From contig JAFWKK010000068.1 of NCBI GenBank assembly GCA_017514235.1, forward strand, positions 1 to 50,066: DNA of 50,066 bases, read 5' to 3'. Origin of the DNA: Kiritimatiellia bacterium. Its GTDB lineage: Bacteria; Verrucomicrobiota; Kiritimatiellia; RFP12; UBA1067. Position 1 is the first letter of the stretch. Every line of letters begins with the position of its first letter. The notes below the pieces were generated by a model, which made no database searches, was not told the origin of the DNA, and saw only the letters and a program-made list of their open reading frames with translations. Shown here piece after piece: positions 41,731-50,048 of the stretch. Both the position numbers and the translations under genes were made by a program.

Positions 41731-44508
41731 ATGAAACACATGACGTTTGCCATGGCCGTCGGAGTGATGGCCGAAGTTGTCTTTGCCGGTGCGCCGGTTG
41801 AATTGAAGAACGCGGGCTTCCACCAGACGGACGGCAAGGGCGGTGCCGTCGGCTGGAGCCACCATCCGAACTGGCACGCCGAAAAGGCGGGGCACAACGG
41901 CTCCGGCGCGCTCGTGTGGGAATGCGCTTCGGAGAGCGAAATCAAGAACGGTGGACCGGGGCAGGAAGTGACGCTGAAGCCCGGCAAGCGCTACGACTTC
42001 TCGGCGATAATCAAGGCCGACAACTTGGTTACGCAGCGAAAGTCGCCGTATCAGGGATTGACCATTTACGTGGAGGGCTACGATGCCAAGGGCAAGTGGA
42101 TGTTTGGCGACACCGCTCGCCCTGCCGTCGCCGGCACGTCGTCGGACTGGGTCAAGGTCGAGGGAGTGACGCGCGAGATTCCCGAAGGTGTGGACAAGGC
42201 GTATTTCAGGGTAATTGCGAAGCGCTGCATCTCCGGGCGCGGCGCGGTCGATAACATGTTCCTTGCCGAACGCGAGACGGTGGCGGTGGAAGGTGTGTTC
42301 CCGCACGTCTATCGCCGCGAATCGACGGGCGGGCCGGTGCGCTTCTCGGCGTCGATAAACTCGGATGTGCATGAGAACCGGATTGAAGACTACGCGGCGA
42401 AGTTCACGTACGTCGCAGCAGGCGGCAAGCGCGTGACATTGGATGGCAAGGTCGTGTCGCCAGTCGAGGCGGTGGCCACGCTTGATACGTCGCTTTTCGC
42501 GCTTGGCACGAACGACGTGGTCTGCACGCTATTCCTGAGGGACAAGGAGATCGGTTCTGCATCGGTTCCGTTCGCGCACCTCGCAAAGCCCACGCCGCGC
42601 CGTGTGTACATTGACCGTCATCTGCGCACCATCGTCGATGGCAAGCCGTTCTTCCCGCTCGGCATGATCCACTGGGGCAACGTGACGAAAGAGAACATCG
42701 AGCGCTATGCGGAAGGCCCGTTCAACTGTCTGGACACTCGGTGGAGGATGCCGCGCGAGCATCTTGACATATGCCATGCCAAGGGGCTGCTCGTGACCTG
42801 CGGCGTGGACAATGGCTTCGACCATGCCGACGAGGGAAGAAAGTGGCTCACGGAGCGCGTGAACGCGCTGAAGGATCACCCGGCGCTGATGGGATGGTTC
42901 GTGAGCGACGAGCTGCCGCTTTCAGACCTTCCCATGCTGAAGCGGCGGCAGGGTTGGATGGAGGCTCTCGACCCCGACCATCCGACCTGGTACGCACAGG
43001 ACGTGGTGCGCGAGGCGCGGCACTATCTCGGCGTCGCCGACGTTATCGGACTCGATCCCTACCCGATTCCTACGAAACCGATCGGGCTGGTGTATTCAAC
43101 CGAGTGCCAGGCCGTGACCAACACGTTCGGAGCGGTTGCGAAGTGGATGATTCCGCAGGCGTTCGGCTGGGGCTGGCTCAAGCGGCGCGAGACGAAAGGC
43201 CAGCGCGCGCCAACGCAGAAGGAGATGGCGAACATGGGCTGGCAGTCGATTGCCGGCGGTGCGAACGGACTCATCTTTTACGCATACCAGCACCTCTCCG
43301 AGCCGCACGACGACCCGGAGGACGCGTTCGAGCCGGCGTGGGCGCGGACGAAGGCGATGGCCGAGGAGTTCAAGAAGTACGTTGACGTGTTTCTTTCGGT
43401 CGATCCGGCTCCGGCGGCGAGCAGTTCCAACGGCGACGTCGCCGTGCGCACATGGCGATACAAGGGCGACACGTATCTCCTCGCCGTGAACTGCACTACG
43501 AACGCGCAGGCGGCGACGCTCGCGCTTTCGGAGAATGTAGGCAGGCTTGTCTCGTGCGATTTCGGCTCCGCGCCGAAGGTTGACGGCAAGACGATGGAGG
43601 TCTCATTGGAGCCGATTGGTTACCGGATGGTACGGTTGACGGGTTTCGCAGAGATGAAGGCGGTGCTCACGGTGCCGCATGAGCTGGATGTGCTTATCAG
43701 GTCTGGACACATTCAGGGCGCATGCTGCTCTGAACAGGGCGTATACCTTTCCCACCAGCTGGGCATAGACAAGATCGGCTGGGACGGCAAGCTCATCAAG
43801 CACATAGACGCTCCCGCGCATTTGGGCGACAGCGCATACGCGAACGGCAAGATATACGGTGCATTCGTGATTCGGGACAAGAAGATGCGGAAGGACGGCA
43901 AGCAGGGGCTGGTGCGGGTATGGGACGAAAACCTGAATCAGCTGAACGAGGCCTGGTTTGACGAAGCGCTGGATGGCATTGCAGTCCTTGGCGACACGAT
44001 CTACGTGGGCGTTGACAGATGGGGGTATCCTAAGCATCCGCTTTGCTGCGTGAAGCGTCTAGGGCTCGACCTGAGCGACAAAGGGAACGTCGACATCGAC
44101 CTTGGCTATGAGATTCATTATGGCGTTCAGACGATGGCGACCGACGGCAAGGACCTCTTCTTCGGGAACTATGGCGGCACGTCGCGCGTAAGTGCCGACC
44201 TGAAAACAAGCGATCGAGTGCATTTCTCGTGTTCCGAAGGCTTCGGGCTTGTCCCGAAGTCCGTCATCGGACGCGATGCGAAGGTGTTCTTTGTTGTGCG
44301 GGCTTTGGGCGGCAACATGCAAGGCTGGCGCAAGGATCCCGTAAACAATCCGCCTCGCATCCGCCTTGATTTCCACGAGTTTTCCGGAGACGATTTCAAG
44401 GATATTACGATATTGCGTAATGATGGAGCGGCAGGGGCCGGCATCTCGTCAGGGGAACCGTCGACGGCGTTGAGTCGCTGTTACTGCAGTAACCCACGAC
44501 TCCGTTAA
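41731..44508 (+). CDS. large secreted glycoside hydrolase with binding and propeller-like domains
   Basis: A 925-residue protein. Signal peptide 1-20, then a CBM4/9-like beta-sandwich (about 25-165: LKNAGFHQTDGKGGAVGW, GQEVTLKPGKRYDFSAIIKA). A linker beta domain leads into a TIM barrel (about 295-570) beginning RTIVDGKPFFPLGMIHWG, with MGWFVSDELPLSD, IGLDPYPIPTKP and GGANGLIFYAYQHL; the Glu of SDE is a candidate acid/base. A small beta domain follows, then from about 650 a probable beta-propeller with repeated GVYLSHQLG and ANGKIYGAF-like blades. The last 23 residues arise from reading a repeated DNA segment in a foreign frame, so the natural C terminus may have been replaced. ATG 41731 with AAGG upstream is chosen over TTG 41716. 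Confidence 0.78.
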   Translation: MKHMTFAMAVGVMAEVVFAGAPVELKNAGFHQTDGKGGAVGWSHHPNWHAEKAGHNGSGALVWECASESEIKNGGPGQEVTLKPGKRYDFSAIIKADNLVTQRKSPYQGLTIYVEGYDAKGKWMFGDTARPAVAGTSSDWVKVEGVTREIPEGVDKAYFRVIAKRCISGRGAVDNMFLAERETVAVEGVFPHVYRRESTGGPVRFSASINSDVHENRIEDYAAKFTYVAAGGKRVTLDGKVVSPVEAVATLDTSLFALGTNDVVCTLFLRDKEIGSASVPFAHLAKPTPRRVYIDRHLRTIVDGKPFFPLGMIHWGNVTKENIERYAEGPFNCLDTRWRMPREHLDICHAKGLLVTCGVDNGFDHADEGRKWLTERVNALKDHPALMGWFVSDELPLSDLPMLKRRQGWMEALDPDHPTWYAQDVVREARHYLGVADVIGLDPYPIPTKPIGLVYSTECQAVTNTFGAVAKWMIPQAFGWGWLKRRETKGQRAPTQKEMANMGWQSIAGGANGLIFYAYQHLSEPHDDPEDAFEPAWARTKAMAEEFKKYVDVFLSVDPAPAASSSNGDVAVRTWRYKGDTYLLAVNCTTNAQAATLALSENVGRLVSCDFGSAPKVDGKTMEVSLEPIGYRMVRLTGFAEMKAVLTVPHELDVLIRSGHIQGACCSEQGVYLSHQLGIDKIGWDGKLIKHIDAPAHLGDSAYANGKIYGAFVIRDKKMRKDGKQGLVRVWDENLNQLNEAWFDEALDGIAVLGDTIYVGVDRWGYPKHPLCCVKRLGLDLSDKGNVDIDLGYEIHYGVQTMATDGKDLFFGNYGGTSRVSADLKTSDRVHFSCSEGFGLVPKSVIGRDAKVFFVVRALGGNMQGWRKDPVNNPPRIRLDFHEFSGDDFKDITILRNDGAAGAGISSGEPSTALSRCYCSNPRLR
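44436..44480 (+). repeat. 45-nt direct repeat, right copy (out of frame)
   Basis: A degenerate copy of 41633-41677. In its own frame it would encode GRHLVRGTVDGVESL followed shortly by a stop at 44489, but the glycosidase gene reads it in another frame. Together with the left copy it brackets the whole glycosidase gene. Confidence 0.8.
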
Positions 44509-44532
44509 GCTGACGCACGCAATCTCGATTTT

Positions 44533-44541
44533 TGGTATAAT
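44533..44541 (+). promoter_or_regulatory. extended -10 promoter of the GH39-like gene
   Basis: TGG-TATAAT, 31 nt before the ATG at 44573. No clear -35 box. Confidence 0.65.
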
Positions 44542-44572
44542 TATGCCATTCCCGATACGGGAGATGGGAAGA

Positions 44573-46111
44573 ATGATGAACAAGATAATTGTGCTGTCAG
44601 TCTGTTGCGCCATGGCTTCGCTCTGCGCGTTGCATGCCGCCGAGCCGATGGCGACGGCGGAGGTCTCGGTCGATGTCGGCACTGTGCTGGGATCGGTGAA
44701 GCCGATGCATGCGGTGAACAACGGACCGAGCGTCAACAAGCCCGGCGGCGACCAGAAGCGCGGGAACTTCGAGGAATACCGCGCCGCGAGAATACCGTTC
44801 GCGCGGACGCACGATTCCATTAACTGCGTGTCCGGCGGGGCGCACACGTGCGACATAAACGTATTGTTCCCGAATTTCAACGCGGACGAGAAAGATCCGA
44901 AAAACTACGACTTCGTCTTCACCGACCATTACCTCGACAACATCCGCCGCGCCGGGACCGAGGTGTTCTTCCGCCTCGGGCAGACGATAGAGCACGGTCC
45001 GAAGAAATACGGCGTCCTGCCGCCGAAGGACTTCGCAAAGTGGGCGCGCATCTGCGAACATGTGATACGCCACTACAACGAAGGCTGGGGCTGGGGTGCG
45101 GATGACGCGTACACGACAGTCAACGTCGCGTGGTCCAACCAGTTCAACATCGCCTATTGGGAGATATGGAACGAGGCGGACCTTGATCCGTCGGACGGCG
45201 AGCTGCCCAAGAACCCACGCTGCTGGGGCGGCACGGTGACGAACTTCTTTGAGTTCTACGAGACGGCGGCGAAGCACCTGAAGGGGAAATTCCCGGACCT
45301 AAAGATCGGCGGCCCGGCGATATGCGGGCGCGAGGATTGGGGCGCCCGGTTCCTCGCCTACTGCCGCGACCGCAGTGTGCCGCTCGACTTCTTCTCCTGG
45401 CATGTCTACGCCGTCGATCCGCGCAGACTGTCAGAGAAGGCCGTGCGCATACGGAAGATGATGGACGAGACCGGGTTTGTCAAGGCGGAGTCCATATTGA
45501 ACGAGTGGAACTACGTGAAAGGGTGGCTGGACGACTTCGTGTACACCCTTGAGGTGGAATCAGGCCGCTTCAACCAGAAGAGCGCGGCGTTCATCGCTGC
45601 GTCCATGGTGGACTGCCAGTACGCGCCACTTGACATGCTCATGTATTACGATGCTAAAGTCGGCTCGGTGATGAACGGGATGTTCGACGGCACGACCCTG
45701 TGGCCGAAAAAAGGCTACTATCCGTTCTATGCCTGGTCGAAGGTTGTGGATCGCGGCAGTCAGGTCGCCGCCATCGTGAAGGAGGGGCGCGGAGTGAAGT
45801 CGGACGCGGCGACGGGCGTGGTTTTCCCGGTGGCGACGAAGGAAAAGGCCGACGGACAGTTCCGCGCAGTTGCGGCGAAAGGCGAGGGCGACTCCTTGGC
45901 GGTGCTTGTGGTGCGCTACGCAGCAAGCAACGATGTGACGGACACCGGTGCGGTTGTTCTGCGTGTTCCAGGCCGTTCGCTTGCCAAAGCGCGTTGTCAC
46001 ATCACAGACGCCGTTCGCACATATACGGAGGTTCCTCTGGTCCGGCAGCTGGATGGCTCGGCAATGTTTTCGCTTATGCCAGATTCTTTTGCATTGATTG
46101 AGGTGGACTGA
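44573..46111 (+). CDS. secreted GH39-like glycoside hydrolase
   Basis: A 512-residue exported TIM-barrel enzyme resembling GH39 beta-xylosidases and relatives. The signal peptide is MMNKIIVLSVCCAMASLCAL. Barrel blocks are VKPMHAVNNGPSV, RTHDSINCVSGG, and IAYWEIWNEADLD near residue 200 with the acid/base Glu of NEA. The nucleophile candidate is the Glu in SILNEWNYVKGW near residue 310. A C-terminal beta-sandwich follows the barrel (VLVVRYAASNDVTDTGAVVL). Two adjacent ATGs at 44573 and 44576 share a GGGAAGA site. It is the last gene of the second hydrolase region and has its own promoter. Xylan or another pentose polymer is a plausible substrate, by family only. Confidence 0.85.
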   Translation: MMNKIIVLSVCCAMASLCALHAAEPMATAEVSVDVGTVLGSVKPMHAVNNGPSVNKPGGDQKRGNFEEYRAARIPFARTHDSINCVSGGAHTCDINVLFPNFNADEKDPKNYDFVFTDHYLDNIRRAGTEVFFRLGQTIEHGPKKYGVLPPKDFAKWARICEHVIRHYNEGWGWGADDAYTTVNVAWSNQFNIAYWEIWNEADLDPSDGELPKNPRCWGGTVTNFFEFYETAAKHLKGKFPDLKIGGPAICGREDWGARFLAYCRDRSVPLDFFSWHVYAVDPRRLSEKAVRIRKMMDETGFVKAESILNEWNYVKGWLDDFVYTLEVESGRFNQKSAAFIAASMVDCQYAPLDMLMYYDAKVGSVMNGMFDGTTLWPKKGYYPFYAWSKVVDRGSQVAAIVKEGRGVKSDAATGVVFPVATKEKADGQFRAVAAKGEGDSLAVLVVRYAASNDVTDTGAVVLRVPGRSLAKARCHITDAVRTYTEVPLVRQLDGSAMFSLMPDSFALIEVD

Positions 46112-46147
46112 CGAAGTGTGGAGCTGTCAATAGATGATGCGCTTACG

Positions 46148-46175
46148 GGGCGCGTCGATTCACGCGACGACGCCC
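46148..46175 (+). terminator. strong hairpin between the GH39-like gene and der
   Basis: GGGCG pairs with CGCCC and, inside a one-base A bulge, CGTCG pairs with CGACG around a 7-nt loop. It lies 36 nt after the stop codon. No T-run follows, so intrinsic termination is uncertain. Confidence 0.4.
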
Positions 46176-46219
46176 TATCGGATTGACGAAGAATCTCTTT
46201 GGAACTGTCGCGTCGCGAA

Positions 46220-46248
46220 TTGCAGCGAGGGAACCGCTGTGTTATAAT
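46220..46248 (+). promoter_or_regulatory. promoter of der, near-leaderless
   Basis: TTGCAG (46220-46225), 17-nt spacer, TATAAT (46243-46248), with TGT as an extended -10. Only 8 nt separate the hexamer from the ATG at 46257. Confidence 0.78.
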
Positions 46249-46256
46249 ACGCGGCG

Positions 46257-47627
46257 ATGAACGTGGTTTCGCTAGTCGGGCGCCCGAACACGGGCAAGAG
46301 CGCGCTTTTCAACCGCCTCGTGCGCAAGCGCGTGGCGATCGTCTTTGACCAGCCGGGCGTCACGCGCGACCGCGTCACGCGCGAGGTGGAGCTGGGCGGA
46401 AGGCGCCTGATGCTCGTGGACACCGGCGGCATAGCCTTCGACCGGCGCGTTACGGGCGACCCGCTTGACGAGGAGACCCGAAGCCAGGCCGCTCTGGCAG
46501 TCGAGGACTCCGCCGTATGCGTGGTCGTCGTCGACGCTCGCGCCGGCGTGACGCCGCTAGACGCGGAGGTCATCGCAAGGGTGAGGGCTTCGGGAGTGCC
46601 GTGCCTCATCGCGGCAAACAAGTGCGACACGCCGGATGACGACGTGCGCACCTCGGAGTTCGCGGACTTCGGGCTTCCCGTGTTTGCCGTTTCCGCCGAG
46701 CACGGGAGAGGCGTCGAGGAACTTGTCAGGCAGGTCGTTTCGCGCCTGCCGCCTGAGGAGGCGGACGAGTCGGCGGCGCGGCCTCTCCGCGTGGCGGTCG
46801 TCGGGCGGCCGAACGTCGGCAAGTCGTCATACGTCAACCGGCTGCTCAACGCGCCGCGCGTCATCGTCAGCGAAATCGCCGGCACCACGCGCGACGCGGT
46901 CGAGGTCCCGTTCACGATCGGCACCGGGCCGGAGGCGCGGCACTACATGCTCGTCGACACGGCCGGCATGAAGCCGCACACGAAGATGTCGAAGACTTCA
47001 GTGGACAACTTCTCCCTCTTCCGCAGCGAGCAGGCGATAGAGGAGGCTGATGTCGTGCTGCTTCTCATAGACGCGAAGATGGGGCCGACCATGCAGGACA
47101 AGCGGATAGCAGGCAAGATCCTCGCGGCGAACCGCGCTTGCGTAGTCCTCTGCCAGAAGTGGGATCTCGCGCAGGCCGACGGCATAACGGAGACGAAGGC
47201 CCTGCCGGCGTTGCGCCAGATGATGCCGTTCCTGAACTTCGCCCCGGTGGTGTTCTGCTCCAACACGTCCGGCTACAACATACGCCGCACCGTCGACGCC
47301 ATAGACCGCGCGGCGGCCAGCGCGTCGGAGCATCTGCCGACCGGAATGCTGAACCGCGTCATCGAGACGGCGACGAAGAAGACTCTCGCGCCGATGATAC
47401 GCGGCAGGCGGCTGAAGGTCTACTACGGGCTTCAGGTGTCGACGAACCCGCAGACTATCTGCCTGTTCGTGAACGACCCCAAGCTCGTGACGCCTGCCTA
47501 CCTCTCGTTCATCGAGAAGAACATCCGCGCACGGTTCGGCCTTGAGGGTGCGCCGTTGCGCATCTTCCTCAAGGCGCGCCCAAGGAAGGGCCTTCAGGCG
47601 GAAGGCAAGCCTGCTATCCCACGGTAA
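46257..47627 (+). CDS. der: ribosome-assembly GTPase Der (EngA)
   Basis: A 456-residue tandem GTPase needed for 50S subunit maturation. GTPase 1 has GRPNTGKS (8-15), DTGG and ANKCD. GTPase 2 has GRPNVGKS (about 183-190), DTAG, and QKWD (about 300) where the NKxD guanine-specificity motif is expected, so Asn is replaced by Gln. The C-terminal KH-like domain is complete (RRLKVYYGLQVSTNPQTICL, FIEKNIRARFGLEGAPLRIF). ATG 46257 lies 8 nt after the -10 box and there is no ribosome site. Its 3' end overlaps the opposing NuoF-like gene by 14 nt. Confidence 0.96.
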   Translation: MNVVSLVGRPNTGKSALFNRLVRKRVAIVFDQPGVTRDRVTREVELGGRRLMLVDTGGIAFDRRVTGDPLDEETRSQAALAVEDSAVCVVVVDARAGVTPLDAEVIARVRASGVPCLIAANKCDTPDDDVRTSEFADFGLPVFAVSAEHGRGVEELVRQVVSRLPPEEADESAARPLRVAVVGRPNVGKSSYVNRLLNAPRVIVSEIAGTTRDAVEVPFTIGTGPEARHYMLVDTAGMKPHTKMSKTSVDNFSLFRSEQAIEEADVVLLLIDAKMGPTMQDKRIAGKILAANRACVVLCQKWDLAQADGITETKALPALRQMMPFLNFAPVVFCSNTSGYNIRRTVDAIDRAAASASEHLPTGMLNRVIETATKKTLAPMIRGRRLKVYYGLQVSTNPQTICLFVNDPKLVTPAYLSFIEKNIRARFGLEGAPLRIFLKARPRKGLQAEGKPAIPR

Positions 47628-49365
47628 CGGCGCCGAACTTGCACGTCGCCGCGCATGCGCCGCACTTCACGCACTTCGCGGCATCTATCGCGTGCGGCCC
47701 TCTCAAGACGCCCGAGATCGCCTTTGCCGGACACTTCCGTGCGCATGCCGTGCAGCCCTTGCACTTCGCCGCGTCTATGGAATACGTCCTGAGCGCGGCG
47801 CATTCGTGCGCCGGGCACCGCTTTTCGCGAATATGCGCGTCGTACTCGTCGCGGAAGTAGCGTATGGTCGTGAGCACCGGGTTCGGCGCTGTCTGGCCGA
47901 GACCGCACAGGGCCCCGTCCTTGATGCCCTTGCACAGCTCCTCCAGAAGCTCCACGTCTCCTTCACGTCCCTTGCCCTCGGTTATGCGCACGAGCGTCTC
48001 ATGGAGGCGCTTCGTGCCGATGCGGCAGGGCACGCACTTGCCGCAGCTTTCCTTTGCCGTGAAGTCGAGGAAGAATCGTGCCATGTTGACCATGCACGTC
48101 GAGTCGTCCATCACCACCATGCCGCCGGATCCCATGATCGCCCCGGTCGCGCCCAGCGCCTTGTAGTCGATGAGCGTGTCAAGGAGCGATTCCGGTATGC
48201 ATCCGCCGGACGGGCCGCCCATCTGCACGGCCTTGAACTTGCGCCCGTCGCGTACTCCGCCGCCGATGCCGAATATGACGTCGCGGAGCGTCAGCCCCAT
48301 AGGAACCTCGACGAGCCCCCCTCGCCTGATCTTGCCGGTCAGCGCGAACACCTTCGTGCCCTTGGAGGTCTCGGTGCCCATCGCCGCGAACGCCGCGCCG
48401 CCGTTCAGCATGATCCACGCGACGTTGGCGAACGTCTCGACGTTGTTTATGTTCGACGGCTTGCCGGTATACCCCTTCTCCGCCGGAAAGGGCGGCTTCA
48501 GCCTCGGCATTCCGCGGCTGCCCTCCAGCGACTCGATGAGAGCCGTCTCCTCTCCGCAGACGAACGCGCCGGCGCCTGCCTTGATGCGCAGGCGGCAAGA
48601 GAAGCCTGTGCCGAGTATGTTGTCGCCAAGCAGGTTGGCCGCCTCGGCGTCTTTTATCGCCTTCTGCAGGCGGACGATGGCGAGCGGATATTCCGCGCGC
48701 ACGTAAACGAACGCCTGCGCCGCGCCGATGGCGTATGCCGCTATCAGCATCCCTTCGATCAGGGAGTGCGGATCGCTCTCGATGACGGCGCGGTCCATGA
48801 ACGCGCCGGGGTCGCCCTCGTCTGCGTTGCAGATGAGGTACTTCTCGTCGCCGGACGCCTTGCGCGCCGCGTTCCACTTGAACCACGTCGGGAAGCCTGC
48901 GCCTCCGCGCCCCGCAAGGCCGGAGACCTTTATCTCCTCGATGACCTGCTCTGGCGTGAGGCCCGGCGCTCCGCCGACGCCGAGGATGTTCGCTATGGCC
49001 TTGTAGCCGTCGGCCGCACGGTAGGCGTCGAGCGACTCCGGGTCGATGAGGCCGCAGTGCCTGAGCGCGATGCGCGTCTGCTTGGCAAGGAAGTCCTCGT
49101 CTTCCGCCGATATCCTGAGGTCGGCGACGCCGGCGAGGTCGCCCGACGATGCCGCCGCCGCGATCCGCGCCGCGTCCCCGTCCCGCACTCTCACGAGCCG
49201 GGCGGCGAGCGAGCCGCCGTCGTAAAGGTCGACGATCGGCTCCAGGTAGCACATGCCGATGCAGCCGGTGATGCCGACGTCCGCGCCAAGCGCAGTCAGC
49301 GCCGCGTGAACCTTGCCCGCGCCCGCAGCGAGGCCGCAGCTTCCCTCTCCGACGACGATTCTCAT
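47614..49365 (-). CDS. NuoF/HydB-like NADH-binding Fe-S flavoprotein
   Basis: A 583-residue flavoprotein of the NuoF family in the long form found in electron-bifurcating [FeFe] hydrogenases (HydB/HndC). Residues 1-100 are a thioredoxin-like [2Fe-2S] domain (GEGSCGLAAGAG, TGCIGMCYLEP). The FMN/NADH part has SGLAGRGGAGFPTWFKW, LICNADEGDPGAFMDR and FVCGEETALIESLEG. A [4Fe-4S] motif CGKCVPCRIGTKRLHE is followed by a C-terminal double [4Fe-4S] ferredoxin (CKGCTACARKCPAKAI and CVKCGACAATCKFGA). ATG 49365 overlaps the NuoE-like stop by 4 nt. No catalytic hydrogenase or other partner is adjacent, so the complex is unknown. Confidence 0.92.
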   Translation of the reverse strand: MRIVVGEGSCGLAAGAGKVHAALTALGADVGITGCIGMCYLEPIVDLYDGGSLAARLVRVRDGDAARIAAAASSGDLAGVADLRISAEDEDFLAKQTRIALRHCGLIDPESLDAYRAADGYKAIANILGVGGAPGLTPEQVIEEIKVSGLAGRGGAGFPTWFKWNAARKASGDEKYLICNADEGDPGAFMDRAVIESDPHSLIEGMLIAAYAIGAAQAFVYVRAEYPLAIVRLQKAIKDAEAANLLGDNILGTGFSCRLRIKAGAGAFVCGEETALIESLEGSRGMPRLKPPFPAEKGYTGKPSNINNVETFANVAWIMLNGGAAFAAMGTETSKGTKVFALTGKIRRGGLVEVPMGLTLRDVIFGIGGGVRDGRKFKAVQMGGPSGGCIPESLLDTLIDYKALGATGAIMGSGGMVVMDDSTCMVNMARFFLDFTAKESCGKCVPCRIGTKRLHETLVRITEGKGREGDVELLEELCKGIKDGALCGLGQTAPNPVLTTIRYFRDEYDAHIREKRCPAHECAALRTYSIDAAKCKGCTACARKCPAKAISGVLRGPHAIDAAKCVKCGACAATCKFGAVTVG

Positions 49366-49853
49366 GACGCTTTCCCTTCCGCCGCAATCCTGCGGACGAT
49401 TTCCCTGGCCTTCTGCGGCGTAAGCGAGCCGTAGGCCGTTTCGTTGATCATCATGACCGGCGAGAGCGAGCAGCAGCCGAGGCACGCCACCTCTTTCAGC
49501 GAGAAGAGCCCGTCAGCGGTCGTTCCGCCGTCCTCGATGCCCAGTTCGTCCTTGAGCGCGGCGGCGATCGAGTCGGCGCCGTTCACGTGGCACGCCGTGC
49601 CCTTGCACAGCAGTATGAGGTTCTTGCCGACCGGCTTGAGCCTGAATTGCGAATAGAACGTGGCCACGCCCATCGCCTTCGCAGGGGAGACGCCCTGGCG
49701 CTCCGCAATGCGGTAGATGACGTCGGCGGGCAGGTAGCCGTATATCTCCTGCGCCCGCTGCAGTATCGTAACGAGAGCATGCCTGTCGCCCTCGAACTCC
49801 CTGAATACGGGTTCGAGCTTCGACAGGTCGCTCGCGGCACAGTCTTTGCACAT
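49362..49853 (-). CDS. NuoE/HydC-like [2Fe-2S] subunit
   Basis: A 163-residue thioredoxin-like [2Fe-2S] protein of the NuoE family, partner of the adjacent NuoF-like subunit. The pattern is LQRAQEIYGYLPADVIYRIA, GVATFYSQFRLKPVGKN, then the four cluster cysteines in CKGTACHVNG (first two) and VACLGCCSLSPVMMIN (last two). MCKDCAASD at the N terminus adds two more cysteines not usual for the family. ATG 49853 is chosen for a strong GGAAGGAGG site 8 nt upstream. Its promoter is at 49897-49905. Confidence 0.92.
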   Translation of the reverse strand: MCKDCAASDLSKLEPVFREFEGDRHALVTILQRAQEIYGYLPADVIYRIAERQGVSPAKAMGVATFYSQFRLKPVGKNLILLCKGTACHVNGADSIAAALKDELGIEDGGTTADGLFSLKEVACLGCCSLSPVMMINETAYGSLTPQKAREIVRRIAAEGKAS

Positions 49854-49896
49854 CGTCGTAACCTCCTTCCGCACCATGCGGAAAACATATCATCAT

Positions 49897-49905
49897 ATTA
49901 TACCA
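49897..49905 (-). promoter_or_regulatory. extended -10 promoter of the NuoE-NuoF-like operon
   Basis: Minus-strand TGG-TATAAT, 43 nt before the ATG at 49853, with a proper ribosome site between. Confidence 0.65.
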
Positions 49906-50039
49906 TAATCCGCGCGGCTGGCGCACGCTGGAATATCCCCAGTTTTTGATGTCTGAAACGAGTCGGATGCCTGATTCCATTGGGCGGGATGCGTTTTCGG
50001 AAGTGAAATAAGCGAAAAGTCGGTTCCACTTGTTGGGTG

Positions 50040-50048
50040 TGGTATAAT
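50040..50048 (+). promoter_or_regulatory. extended -10 promoter at the window edge
   Basis: TGG-TATAAT, followed 5 nt later by a GTG at 50054 (GTG CCA AAA ACC). A leaderless gene may start there and continue past the window end, but only four codons are visible. Confidence 0.55.

Noticed and set aside
46112-46256. Small RNA or tRNA gene between the GH39-like gene and der
   Set aside because: There is one strong hairpin but no cloverleaf, no CCA end, and the der promoter occupies the right half.
47542-49434. 630-codon plus-strand open frame opposite the NuoF-like gene
   Set aside because: It mirrors a fully recognisable Fe-S flavoprotein on the minus strand; high GC leaves antisense frames open.
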